The translations under genes and the position numbers were made by a program. From NCBI RefSeq assembly GCF_046250185.1, contig NZ_CP176469.1: a stretch of DNA of 64,000 nucleotides. One strand, written 5' to 3'. Source of the DNA: Litorimonas sp046250185. Its GTDB lineage: Bacteria; Pseudomonadota; Alphaproteobacteria; Caulobacterales; Maricaulaceae. The notes under the pieces were generated by a model. The model was not told the DNA's origin. It made no database searches and was given only the letters and a program-made list of their open reading frames with translations. Each line of letters starts with the position of its first letter. Within the stretch, counting starts at the first letter, position 1. Shown piece after piece: positions 1 through 8,113 of the stretch.

Positions 1-971
1 GGCTAGTCGGCCTGATGGCAACGGGCGGTTCGACGAATTTGACCATCCATATGGCGGCGATTGCAGGGGCGGCGGGCATCAAGATTAACTGGGATGATTT
101 CGCCGATATTTCGCACATCGTCCCGCTGATCTGCCGCATCTATCCAAACGGCGTCGCGGACGTCAATCACTTCCACGCGGCAGGCGGCATGGCATATCTG
201 ATCAGAGAATTGCTGAGCGCTGGCTTGCTGCATAATGACGTGACGACAGTCGCAGGCGGCGAGGGGCTATCAGAATATACGCGCGAGCCAATCAAAAACG
301 CCCACGCCGAAGCGGACACCGTTATCTTCCGCAATGGCCCAACTGAAAGTCTCGATAAAGAGATCCTGACAACGGTCAAAGAGCCGTTCCGCCCCGATGG
401 CGGGCTGGCTTTGCTCAAGGGAAATATGGGACGCTGCGTGATGAAAGTCTCTGCCGTGAAGCGTGATAAGTGGTTCGTCGAAGCGCCGGCCATCGTCATT
501 GATAATCAAAACGACTTGATCGCGATGCACAAGGCGGGCGAGCTAGAACGGGACTTCGTCGCCGTGCTTCGCTTCCAAGGGCCGCGCGCGAACGGGATGC
601 CAGAACTGCACAAGCTCACACCGATCTTGGGCCTGCAACAGGATAAAGGTTTCGCTGTTGCCCTCGTGACGGATGGACGTATGTCGGGCGCGTCTGGCAA
701 AGTGCCTGCCGCCATTCATATGCACCCAGAGGCCTTGTTGGGCGGCGCGATTGCGCGGGTGCGCTCGGGCGATATGGTGCGTCTTGATCCGCTCAACGGG
801 ACTGTCGAAGTCTTGGACGTTGACCTGTCGACGCGCGATGTGGCGACAATGCCAAAGGCGCAAAACCTCTCAACCCTTGGCATGAATATGTTTGCCCCCA
901 TGCGTGCACAAGCGGGCGACTCGGAGGCGGGCGCCTCTGTGCTGGGTGATCCTGACTGGATGAGCGAATAA
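1..971 (+). CDS. edd: Phosphogluconate dehydratase, C-terminal half (5' end outside window)
   Basis: Dehydrates 6-phosphogluconate to 2-keto-3-deoxy-6-phosphogluconate in the Entner-Doudoroff pathway; a cytosolic Fe-S enzyme of the IlvD/Edd family. The reading frame is open from base 3, so about 323 codons are present of the roughly 600 usual for the family. The first visible residues include the conserved MATGGSTN segment, and later DGRMSGASGK matches the family's C-terminal substrate-binding loop. Edd rather than IlvD is chosen because glucokinase and a gluconolactonase-like gene follow directly. The stop overlaps the glk start (TAATG), so the genes are probably translationally coupled. The N-terminal Fe-S cysteines lie outside the window and cannot be checked. 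Confidence 0.93.
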   Translation, partial: LVGLMATGGSTNLTIHMAAIAGAAGIKINWDDFADISHIVPLICRIYPNGVADVNHFHAAGGMAYLIRELLSAGLLHNDVTTVAGGEGLSEYTREPIKNAHAEADTVIFRNGPTESLDKEILTTVKEPFRPDGGLALLKGNMGRCVMKVSAVKRDKWFVEAPAIVIDNQNDLIAMHKAGELERDFVAVLRFQGPRANGMPELHKLTPILGLQQDKGFAVALVTDGRMSGASGKVPAAIHMHPEALLGGAIARVRSGDMVRLDPLNGTVEVLDVDLSTRDVATMPKAQNLSTLGMNMFAPMRAQAGDSEAGASVLGDPDWMSE

Positions 972-1933
972 TGTCTGCGGGCATGACATTGGTGGGCGAT
1001 GTGGGCGGCACGAATTGCCGTCTGGCCTTGGCCGAGCGCACCCCCGAAGGCACCATAGAACTGCATCACTCGCAGCGTTATCCCGTGCGCGAATACGCTA
1101 GCTTTAACGATGTTGTCGCTAAATATCTCAAAGAACATAACGCCAAACCTGGGCGCGCGGGCTTTGCCTTTGCAGGGCCAAAATTTGATGATGAAATTCG
1201 TATGACGAATATTGACTGGATCGTCAGCGAGCGTGATTTGCGCGACACATTCGGGTTCTCTGACGCCGTGGTGATCAATGATTTCGTGGCCATGGCGAAG
1301 GGCGCGACTGTCGTACCTGATGATGGATTTCAAACGCTGATTGACGGTAAAATCAATTATAACAAACCCGTTGCCGTGATGGGACCAGGGACAGGTATGG
1401 GTGTATCTTGCATCCTGTCCGGGCGACCTCTGCGCATTATTGCGACAGAAGGCGGACACACAGCCTTCGCTCCGCAGTCCAAATTAGAACAGGACATACT
1501 CAATTATTGGCAAGCGCGTTTGCCCTATGTCAGCGCAGAATCGCTTCTGTCTGGGCCAGGTCTATTTCGTCTTTATACAGCGATGTGCGAGATCATGGAC
1601 GCGCCGACGGTGTGCACGAAAGAAGATGAAATCGTGGCCGCAGGTCAAGCCAATCCAAACTCTGTTGCTCGCAAAGCTGTCTTGCAATTTTGTTCTATAT
1701 TGGGCGGTTTCGCGTCTAACACAGCGCTGACGCTCGGTGCGGCTGGCGGGGTGGTGCTGGGCGGCGGCGTATCACGCCATATCGCGCCTTTTATCGCGGA
1801 GTCAGATTTCGAAGCGCGGTTTAAGTCCAAAGGCCATGGCAGCTGGTTCGTCAAAGACATACCCGTGCGTTTGATACAAGCCAATTTCGTCGCGCTTTAC
1901 GGTGCGGCCGCAATGGTGCTGGATCAGTCATGA
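971..1933 (+). CDS. glk: Glucokinase
   Basis: Phosphorylates glucose with ATP to glucose-6-phosphate, feeding the Entner-Doudoroff route. The 320-residue length is typical of the proteobacterial Glk family (ROK/hexokinase fold). The N-terminal phosphate-binding loop LVGDVGGTNCRLAL (residues 7-20), the catalytic aspartate in INDFVAM (about residue 104) and the GPGTGMGVS nucleotide loop (about residue 139) are all visible. The start overlaps the edd stop by one base, and its own stop overlaps the next start (ATGA-type), so the three genes form one tight operon. No odd features. Confidence 0.95.
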   Translation: MSAGMTLVGDVGGTNCRLALAERTPEGTIELHHSQRYPVREYASFNDVVAKYLKEHNAKPGRAGFAFAGPKFDDEIRMTNIDWIVSERDLRDTFGFSDAVVINDFVAMAKGATVVPDDGFQTLIDGKINYNKPVAVMGPGTGMGVSCILSGRPLRIIATEGGHTAFAPQSKLEQDILNYWQARLPYVSAESLLSGPGLFRLYTAMCEIMDAPTVCTKEDEIVAAGQANPNSVARKAVLQFCSILGGFASNTALTLGAAGGVVLGGGVSRHIAPFIAESDFEARFKSKGHGSWFVKDIPVRLIQANFVALYGAAAMVLDQS

Positions 1934-2970
1934 GGGCGGCGAGCCTTCTATGCGCGAGCGTTTTAGCGCTGAGTGCCTGCGCGCAACCTAGCAATGTGGC
2001 AAAGACAGATGCGGCACAGTCCGTGCCCTATGAAACCATAGGGTCTATCACAACCAGTCGACCAGACCTCATTTCACCTGACGCGAAAATTGAAAAACTA
2101 GGCGGTGACTTCCGCTGGTCTGAGGGGCCCGTTTGGGTCAAAAAGGGCGGCTATGTTCTGTTCACCGATGTGCCGCAAAACCGAATTCACAAGTTTAAAG
2201 ACGGCGAGGGGATCACGACATGGATGGACCCCGCGGGCAGTCCTGATCCGTCCATCCCTGGCCAATCGACACAGGGCGGCAACGGCCTGATCATGTGGGA
2301 TGATGATCATATCATCATGCCCGATCACGGCAGTCGCGCGCTGGTCCGTGTGAACCTAGACACGCAGGACAAGACGGTCGTGGCCGATCGCTTTGAAGGC
2401 AAGCGTTTGAATAGCCCCAATGACGTGACCAAGCACGCCAATGGGACGCTTTATTTCACCGATCCCCCTTATGGCCTAGACGGCAGAGAAGCATCGCCCG
2501 CGCGGGAGCTTGATTTTAACGGCGTCTTCGCTGTGTCGCCTGATGGTGAAATGACCCTGATAGAGGATGGTTTAAAGCGTCCGAATGGGATCATATTGTC
2601 GCCCGATCAAATGACACTTTATGTGGCAAATGCTGATCCAGAAGACGCGAAGTGGCTGGCCTATCCGCTTGATAAGTTAGGAAAAGTTACGGGTGAGGGA
2701 CAAGTCTTATTAAATGTAACGGCGGATTTTGCGACAGGCAAACAAGGCAATGCTGACGGCATGGCTGTCGACATGGACGGCAATATCTGGGCGACAGGTC
2801 CGGGCGGCGTGATTATTTTTTCACCCACAGGCGAGCGGCTGGGTTTGATTAGCACAGGTTCGAAAATTGCCAATGTGACCTTTGGCGGCGCAGATGGATC
2901 GATGCTTTATATGACGTCTCATAAGTTTCTGGCGCGGGTGAAAACGAACACCAAAGGGGTCGGGTTTTAA
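1930..2970 (+). CDS. SMP-30/gluconolactonase family lipoprotein
   Basis: Probably hydrolyses a sugar lactone such as glucono-1,5-lactone outside the cytoplasm. The N-terminus is a lipoprotein signal with lipobox LSAC, so the mature protein starts at Cys17 and should be membrane-anchored in the periplasm. The beta-propeller family motifs SPNDV (about residue 161) and RPNGI (about residue 217) are present; these carry metal ligands in SMP-30 enzymes. Position after edd and glk fits a role in glucose oxidation before the Entner-Doudoroff pathway. The true substrate is not proven by sequence; lactonases for other sugar acids share this fold. Confidence 0.85.
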   Translation: MRAASLLCASVLALSACAQPSNVAKTDAAQSVPYETIGSITTSRPDLISPDAKIEKLGGDFRWSEGPVWVKKGGYVLFTDVPQNRIHKFKDGEGITTWMDPAGSPDPSIPGQSTQGGNGLIMWDDDHIIMPDHGSRALVRVNLDTQDKTVVADRFEGKRLNSPNDVTKHANGTLYFTDPPYGLDGREASPARELDFNGVFAVSPDGEMTLIEDGLKRPNGIILSPDQMTLYVANADPEDAKWLAYPLDKLGKVTGEGQVLLNVTADFATGKQGNADGMAVDMDGNIWATGPGGVIIFSPTGERLGLISTGSKIANVTFGGADGSMLYMTSHKFLARVKTNTKGVGF

Positions 2971-2976
2971 GCGGGC

Positions 2977-4890
2977 CTAAGTCTTCAACCCTGCCGACTG
3001 ATCGAACTGAATATCAGCGAGCGTCGCATATAGCCCGCCTTTGGCCATTAGCTCCGCATGGGTGCCAGTCTCCACAATCTGTCCCGCGTCCATGACCAGA
3101 ATTTTGTCGGCTTTCAACACGGTCGAGAGACGATGGGCGATGACGAGCGTTGTCCGCCCTTGGCTCATTTCTTCGAATGCTTGTTGCACGGCGCGTTCAC
3201 TCTCTGAGTCCAGCGCACTTGTCGCTTCGTCCAAGAGCAAGATCGGTGCATTTCGCAGGATCGCACGCGCAATGGCGAGGCGTTGTCGCTGTCCGCCAGA
3301 GAGCGTGGTGCTGCGCTCCCCCAAGTCTGTGTCATAACCTTCGGGCAGGGCCATGATAAAGTCATGGGCATAGGCGGCTTTGGCAGCGCTCATAATATCC
3401 GCCTCGCTCGCGCCCTCGCGGCCATAGGCGATATTTTCGCGGGCCGAGCCAGAGAAGAGCGGAGTATTTTGCTGCACCACGGCAATCGCGTCGCGCAAGT
3501 CTTCTGGCAATAATTGTGTGATTTTGTGATCATCGACGCGGATTTCACCGGATTGAATGTCGTAGAAGCGCAGCAGGAGTTGAAATACGGTCGACTTCCC
3601 TGCACCCGATGGGCCAACCAAAGCGATAGTCTCGCCGGGCTTCACGGCAAAGCTGACATCGCGCAGGGTCGGCAATTCAGGGCGTGACGGGTAAGCGAAA
3701 CTCACCCCGTCAAACTCAATATGACCTTGCACATCGGACAAAGTTTCTGGCGCAGCTGGCCCGGTGATTTCAGGGGTTTCATTGAGGATTTCGACAAGAC
3801 GGTCAGAGGCACCCGCCGCTCGCATCAAGTTCGTGATAGTCTCTGGCAAGGACGCCATGCCTGCCACGACGAGGCCTGCATAGAATGTGAACTGCGTGAT
3901 CGCGCCGCTCGTCATTTTGCCGTCAGACACGCTATTGGCGCCAAATTGCAGGATTGAGATAATCCCTGTCATCACCATCGCCATGATCAGGAATGTCAGT
4001 AGCGTCTGCGTCATGATGCGTTTGCGCTGATCCGTAAAACTCGCCTCTATACTGTCGCCAAATAACATACGCTCGCGGGCTTCTTGGGTATAGGCTTGAA
4101 CCGTCTGGATCGCGCTGATCGCTTCGCCGCCGCGCGCGGATGCGTCCGCCAATCGGTCTTGGCCAGAGCGGGAGAGATTGCGGATGCGCTTTCCTGCAAA
4201 AATTAGAGGTACAATGATGGCTGGCACAATCAGCAAGACCATCGTCGCCAGCTTCACACTGACAACGAACATCAGCACAATAGAGCCGATAATCTGCGCC
4301 AGGGAGCGAATGGCGAAGGAGATCGAGCCCGTGATCACACCCTCAATCACTGTCGTATCTGTCGTCAGGCGGGAGAGGACTTCGCCCGTCCGCACACGTT
4401 CGAAATATGACGGGCTGAGCGTTGAGAGGCGGTCAAAGACGGCCTTGCGAATGTCGGCAATGACGCGCTGCCCCAATCGCGTGATAAAGAAAAATCGCAA
4501 AGCACCGAAGAGTGAAAACAGGATGCCAAAGCCAATGGCGATCTTGAAATACGCATTGAGCGATTGGTCATCGCCCAGCGGTACGCTTTGGCAATAAGCG
4601 AGGGTATCGGCCTGATCCCCAAACCCGCAATCGACGATCAAACGCACGATCGCTGGCAGGAGGAGCGACATGCCCGCAGATGCCGCGAGAAAAATAACAA
4701 AAAGCGTTAGCTGCCCTGGATAGCGCCGCACAAAGGGCCATAATTTCATCAAAGGCCGCAGCGAGCGAGCCTTTGCGCGATGCGCTTTTTCTTGATCGAC
4801 TTGCGCCGCATACGCTGCGCCAGAGGACCGAGAGGGATTGCTAGAAAGTGGTGTATCGCGCTGTGCCATTATGCGCGCGTCTTCGCACAA
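2977..4890 (-). CDS. ABC exporter, fused membrane and ATPase domains (MsbA-like)
   Basis: A half-transporter of the type I ABC exporter class, acting as a homodimer in the inner membrane; lipid A or other hydrophobic substrates are the usual cargo of this group, but cargo here is unknown. Residues about 55-365 hold six hydrophobic segments. The ATPase follows with Walker A GPSGAGKST (about 426), signature LSGGQRQR, Walker B ILLLDEATSALD and the H-loop IAHRLST. The first in-frame ATG is used here, but a second ATG 21 bases downstream (residue 8, at 4869) is equally plausible, and neither has a clear ribosome binding site. It converges on the gluconolactonase gene with only six bases between stops. 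Confidence 0.9.
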   Translation of the reverse strand: MCEDARIMAQRDTPLSSNPSRSSGAAYAAQVDQEKAHRAKARSLRPLMKLWPFVRRYPGQLTLFVIFLAASAGMSLLLPAIVRLIVDCGFGDQADTLAYCQSVPLGDDQSLNAYFKIAIGFGILFSLFGALRFFFITRLGQRVIADIRKAVFDRLSTLSPSYFERVRTGEVLSRLTTDTTVIEGVITGSISFAIRSLAQIIGSIVLMFVVSVKLATMVLLIVPAIIVPLIFAGKRIRNLSRSGQDRLADASARGGEAISAIQTVQAYTQEARERMLFGDSIEASFTDQRKRIMTQTLLTFLIMAMVMTGIISILQFGANSVSDGKMTSGAITQFTFYAGLVVAGMASLPETITNLMRAAGASDRLVEILNETPEITGPAAPETLSDVQGHIEFDGVSFAYPSRPELPTLRDVSFAVKPGETIALVGPSGAGKSTVFQLLLRFYDIQSGEIRVDDHKITQLLPEDLRDAIAVVQQNTPLFSGSARENIAYGREGASEADIMSAAKAAYAHDFIMALPEGYDTDLGERSTTLSGGQRQRLAIARAILRNAPILLLDEATSALDSESERAVQQAFEEMSQGRTTLVIAHRLSTVLKADKILVMDAGQIVETGTHAELMAKGGLYATLADIQFDQSAGLKT

Positions 4891-4931
4891 ATGCTGCGCC
4901 TATTAAAGCCAAAAGCGGTGGTGCGCAGCCG

Positions 4932-5432
4932 TTAAGACAGCGAGGTGCTGCAGCTGGTCGCAGGGGGCGCTTTTGTGTCGTCTGTTGTGAAAGTGATGCT
5001 GGGTGTTGCGGCTGTGTCGTAGCGGAATTCAAACACAACGGCTTGGGACACAACTGTGCCGCGCGATTGCGCCGTTTTCTGATCCGCAACATAGATGGCG
5101 GCAGGGGCCGTGTTGGTCAGCATGGCACAGGCACGCGCTTCGCCAGGCAGTTGAGCTTTGTCGCCAAACCGGTTGCCGCTGATCTCTCCAGATTTATGAA
5201 CGGAAACAGATAGCTCGCCGATCATGCTTTGCGCTTCGACGGAAAACCCTGCATTGGACGCTACAAGAAAGCGCTTCAACCCAGCTTCAGACGTCGGAAT
5301 TTCAACGGCTGACACAATGGGCGGCGTCTCGAACGCGACCTTGTGCATGACCTGCGCGGCTGCGGGGAGAGACGCGATTTCCAGCGCCAAAAATCCCATC
5401 ACGAAATAGCGTTTCTTACCCGTGAGCTTCAT
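4932..5432 (-). CDS. Secreted protein of unknown function
   Basis: I do not recognise this protein. From the chosen ATG it has a typical signal peptide (KLTGKKRYFVMGFLALEIA) with an Ala-rich cleavage site at PAAAQ. The mature part of about 145 residues is rich in beta-prone sequence and contains a repeated pattern of short hydrophobic strands; cysteines occur near the C-terminus. In-frame upstream starts exist at 5459 and 5516, but they would bury the signal peptide behind a long N-terminal tail. It is divergent from queC, with about 100 bases between them. Function is open. Confidence 0.65.
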   Translation of the reverse strand: MKLTGKKRYFVMGFLALEIASLPAAAQVMHKVAFETPPIVSAVEIPTSEAGLKRFLVASNAGFSVEAQSMIGELSVSVHKSGEISGNRFGDKAQLPGEARACAMLTNTAPAAIYVADQKTAQSRGTVVSQAVVFEFRYDTAATPSITFTTDDTKAPPATSCSTSLS

Positions 5433-5530
5433 GCGTAATTGTGTGTAGCGATTCGTCATACAGGCGAAACATGCAGATTTCATGCCGTATTTGCTGGCCC
5501 TGACACATTTCCCCAATTATATGAGCGCCC

Positions 5531-6232
5531 ATGAGTAAGATCGGACATATGGCGGGCGTGCTGTTTTCAGGCGGTCAAGACAGCGCGACCTGTCTGGCAT
5601 GGGCTATGGAGCGGTTTGAGCGCGTGGAAACGATTGGCTTTACTTACGGCCAACGCCACGATGTCGAGATGACGTGCCGCCAGACGGTGCGGGCCAATAT
5701 CGCAAGCGCTTTCCCTGCCTGGGCCGATAAACTCGGCGAAGATCACATTATCGACCTTGCAGGGCTCGGCCAGATCAGCGAGACCTCGCTGACGCGTGAT
5801 GTGGAAATTGAAGTCAATGAAACAGGGCTGCCCTCTACATTTGTGCCAGGACGTAATTTGATATTTCTAAACTTTGCCGCTGCCCTAGGCTGGCGGCGCG
5901 GGTTTTCGGATTTGATCGCGGGCATGTGTGAGGCGGATTTTTCGGGCTATCCCGATTGTCGCAAAGAGACTTTGGACGCGCAAATGCACGCGATCAGCTT
6001 GGGGCTGGACCGTAAATTCGCGCTGCACACGCCACTTATGCATTTGTCCAAAGCGGGCGCATGGGAGCTGGCGGAAGACCTCGGCGGGGCAAAGCTTGTT
6101 GAGATTATCCGCCGCGACAGCCACACATGTTACATGGGTGAACGCGGCGAAGATCACGCATGGGGCAAGGGCTGCGGCACCTGTCCTGCCTGCGACCTGC
6201 GCGCCAAGGGCTGGGCGGAATACGTCAGCTAA
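5531..6232 (+). CDS. queC: 7-cyano-7-deazaguanine synthase
   Basis: Converts 7-carboxy-7-deazaguanine to preQ0 using ATP and ammonia, in the queuosine precursor pathway. The PP-loop SGGQDSAT lies at residues 13-20, and the C-terminal zinc-binding cysteines are seen in CYMGERGEDH and CGTCPAC. Length of 233 residues is normal. A second in-frame ATG (residue 7) is possible, but the first is kept because the protein then has the usual short lead before the PP-loop. Its stop overlaps the queE start by one base, which is strong context for the pathway assignment. Confidence 0.95.
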   Translation: MSKIGHMAGVLFSGGQDSATCLAWAMERFERVETIGFTYGQRHDVEMTCRQTVRANIASAFPAWADKLGEDHIIDLAGLGQISETSLTRDVEIEVNETGLPSTFVPGRNLIFLNFAAALGWRRGFSDLIAGMCEADFSGYPDCRKETLDAQMHAISLGLDRKFALHTPLMHLSKAGAWELAEDLGGAKLVEIIRRDSHTCYMGERGEDHAWGKGCGTCPACDLRAKGWAEYVS

Positions 6233-6876
6233 TGGTATACAGTGTCAAAGAAATTTACCTGACCGTTCAGGGCGAAGGGGCGCAGACGGGTCGCGTCGCT
6301 GTCTTCCTACGCTTTGCAGGCTGTAATTTGTGGAGCGGACTAGAAAAGGATCGCGCAACCGCACAATGCCAATTCTGTGACACGCAATTTGTCGGCACAG
6401 ACGGCCCGGGGGGTGGTAAGTTTAAGACGGCGCAAGACCTAGCCGCAGAGGTCGCGACACACTGGCGAGGAGACATCGGCGAGAAGTGGGTGATTTGCAC
6501 AGGCGGCGAACCGCTCTTGCAGCTAGACGCCAAGTTGATCGCGGCACTGCATGCCATCGGGTTCAAAGTCGCGGTAGAAACGAACGGGACACTGGCAGCT
6601 CCTGAAGGGCTAGATTGGATCTGCGTCAGCCCAAAGGCCGATGTGCCGATTGTCCAAACATCAGGACAGGAGCTAAAGCTGGTCTATCCGCAGATGCAAA
6701 ACGATCCTGCGGATTTCGCGCATCTGGCGTTTGAGAATTTTTGCTTGCAGCCCCTCGACGCGATTGGTGATCCCGCTGCGTCTGTGGCCAATGCGCAGGC
6801 CGCGTTTGAGTATTGCCTCGCGCATCCAAAATGGCGGCTCAGCGTGCAAACGCATAAATCGATTGGTGTGCCTTAA
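6232..6876 (+). CDS. queE: 7-carboxy-7-deazaguanine synthase (radical SAM)
   Basis: Rearranges 6-carboxytetrahydropterin to 7-carboxy-7-deazaguanine using SAM and a [4Fe-4S] cluster. The cluster cysteines follow the expanded pattern of one QueE subtype: Cys in FAGCNLWSG, then CQFC about 15 residues later. EIYLTVQGEGAQTGR near the N-terminus is the family substrate loop, and CTGGEPLLQ is the radical SAM glycine-rich motif. The start is placed at the ATG in the TAATG overlap with queC, because upstream in-frame codons would only add sequence read from inside queC. Length is then 214 residues, normal for the family. Confidence 0.95.
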   Translation: MVYSVKEIYLTVQGEGAQTGRVAVFLRFAGCNLWSGLEKDRATAQCQFCDTQFVGTDGPGGGKFKTAQDLAAEVATHWRGDIGEKWVICTGGEPLLQLDAKLIAALHAIGFKVAVETNGTLAAPEGLDWICVSPKADVPIVQTSGQELKLVYPQMQNDPADFAHLAFENFCLQPLDAIGDPAASVANAQAAFEYCLAHPKWRLSVQTHKSIGVP

Positions 6877-6892
6877 GTGCGAGGCTCGAAAC

Positions 6893-7507
6893 CTAGCTTG
6901 TAGATTTCGCGCTCAGAGTCTTAGACGCCTTGCGCGCAAAGCGAGAAATGGACCGCCGTGCGTCACTCCATGTGCCGCCAAAAGCTGCATCACGAATATC
7001 ATTCTCGAAATAGTCATAAGACATCGTCCCAAGCGACTCGCCGCCCGCTGAAATCAATTCTGCGCTCAATTCTGCACCGCCTAGGCCGAAGCTGCGATAG
7101 GACAGGCCAGGTTCGCGGGATAGTTGCTTGAAGGTCGGGCGGTTCGGGCGGGCGTCTTCAATCGTGACGCGCAAGACGACGGGGGCCGCATCGGATACGA
7201 CCACGCCGCGCTTATCGAAGTCGTCGCGTAGCTGCTCTTGAACATAATCCGTCAGTGCCGCCAAATCCCGTTCGCCGTAAAAGCCATTGCCTGTAAATCC
7301 AGAGTCAGAGCTTCTCGCCCCGTTTCGGAGGCTGATGTCTTTGGGCAAATTATTCGCGCGATGCGCCATGCTCTCAGACAGATTGACCTCAATTTTGACA
7401 GGCGTCGTGACCGCTATTGTCACTGTGCTATCAAATCCGCGCGCCATAGCAGGGGTCGCGAATGCCATGCCTGCCGTCAAAATCGTCGTAAGAATGAGTT
7501 TCTGCAT
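6893..7507 (-). CDS. Secreted protein of unknown function
   Basis: A 204-residue protein with a clear signal peptide ending at PAMARG. An AAGGAG ribosome binding site stands about six bases before the ATG and fixes the start. The mature part has a region of alternating strands (GVVVSDAAPVVLRVTIEDA) and a basic, helical C-terminus. The layout recalls small periplasmic lipoprotein-like families that process surface proteins (DUF3313/DUF4410 type), but I cannot confirm that from motifs. It is followed on the same strand by nothing closer than the convergent queE. Role unknown. Confidence 0.7.
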   Translation of the reverse strand: MQKLILTTILTAGMAFATPAMARGFDSTVTIAVTTPVKIEVNLSESMAHRANNLPKDISLRNGARSSDSGFTGNGFYGERDLAALTDYVQEQLRDDFDKRGVVVSDAAPVVLRVTIEDARPNRPTFKQLSREPGLSYRSFGLGGAELSAELISAGGESLGTMSYDYFENDIRDAAFGGTWSDARRSISRFARKASKTLSAKSTS

Positions 7508-7593
7508 AACGGACTCCTTGTGGAGTAACTATGTAACACAAAACGCCCTGCAGGGCAAAATGACATTGCAGTGAGGTCAGGTGGGTGGCTCTC

Positions 7594-8001
7594 TTACGCC
7601 GCGTCAACGACCACGGAGAGCAAGCCCTTCGCGCCTTTGAGCGCTCGCAATTCTGCATTTAACTCCGCCGCTTGAATATCGCGAGAGACGGTGACGACCT
7701 TGCCTGTCAAATCGACGGCTTGAGTTGTGACTGTCAGGACTTTGGAGCTTGTATCGAGGGCTTTATCGGTGACTTTCACAGGGACGGAGCCGATATAGTA
7801 GACGCCTTTGCCCGTGGCCCACACGCCTTTACCGACCGCTTTCGTCGTGCCGACAACGGTATTGCCCGCGAATTTTGTCGTTTTATAGGCGGCTTTCACA
7901 GGAAATGCCGCGACTTTGCCTGTCGTCTTTGCGACGGTGCAACCGCCGAGCATGGCGAGTGCGCCCGCGGCCAAGACGGATGTTTTGATAAAGCTTGCCA
8001 T
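7594..8001 (-). CDS. Small lipoprotein, repetitive
   Basis: A 135-residue protein with signal peptide and lipobox LGGC, so likely a lipid-anchored envelope protein. The mature part repeats short Val/Lys/Thr/Gly-rich units (KTTKFAGNTV, GTTKAVGKGV, ATGKGVYYIG) before a short amphipathic C-terminus. This composition is common in envelope proteins with glycine-zipper-like helices, but no family is recognised. It lies upstream of the signal-peptide protein at 6893-7507 on the same strand, separated by about 85 bases. Function unknown. Confidence 0.7.
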   Translation of the reverse strand: MASFIKTSVLAAGALAMLGGCTVAKTTGKVAAFPVKAAYKTTKFAGNTVVGTTKAVGKGVWATGKGVYYIGSVPVKVTDKALDTSSKVLTVTTQAVDLTGKVVTVSRDIQAAELNAELRALKGAKGLLSVVVDAA

Positions 8002-8113
8002 AGTCCAGTCCCTAAGATTTCAGGCGAAACTTAAAAGCTTATCGTCAAAAAAACCTTAAAAAATAACAGATGAATCACAGAGGGGTAACAGGGGGATGAC
8101 AGCGGGATCGCGC

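Noticed and set aside
716..1459. Long antisense frame of 247 codons opposite edd and glk
   Set aside because: It lies fully opposite two well-supported genes, has no recognisable domain, and its length is explained by the codon bias of the coding strand.
5433..5516. Upstream extension of the secreted hypothetical gene
   Set aside because: The added residues would place a Cys-rich tail before the signal peptide, and no ribosome binding site supports the earlier starts.
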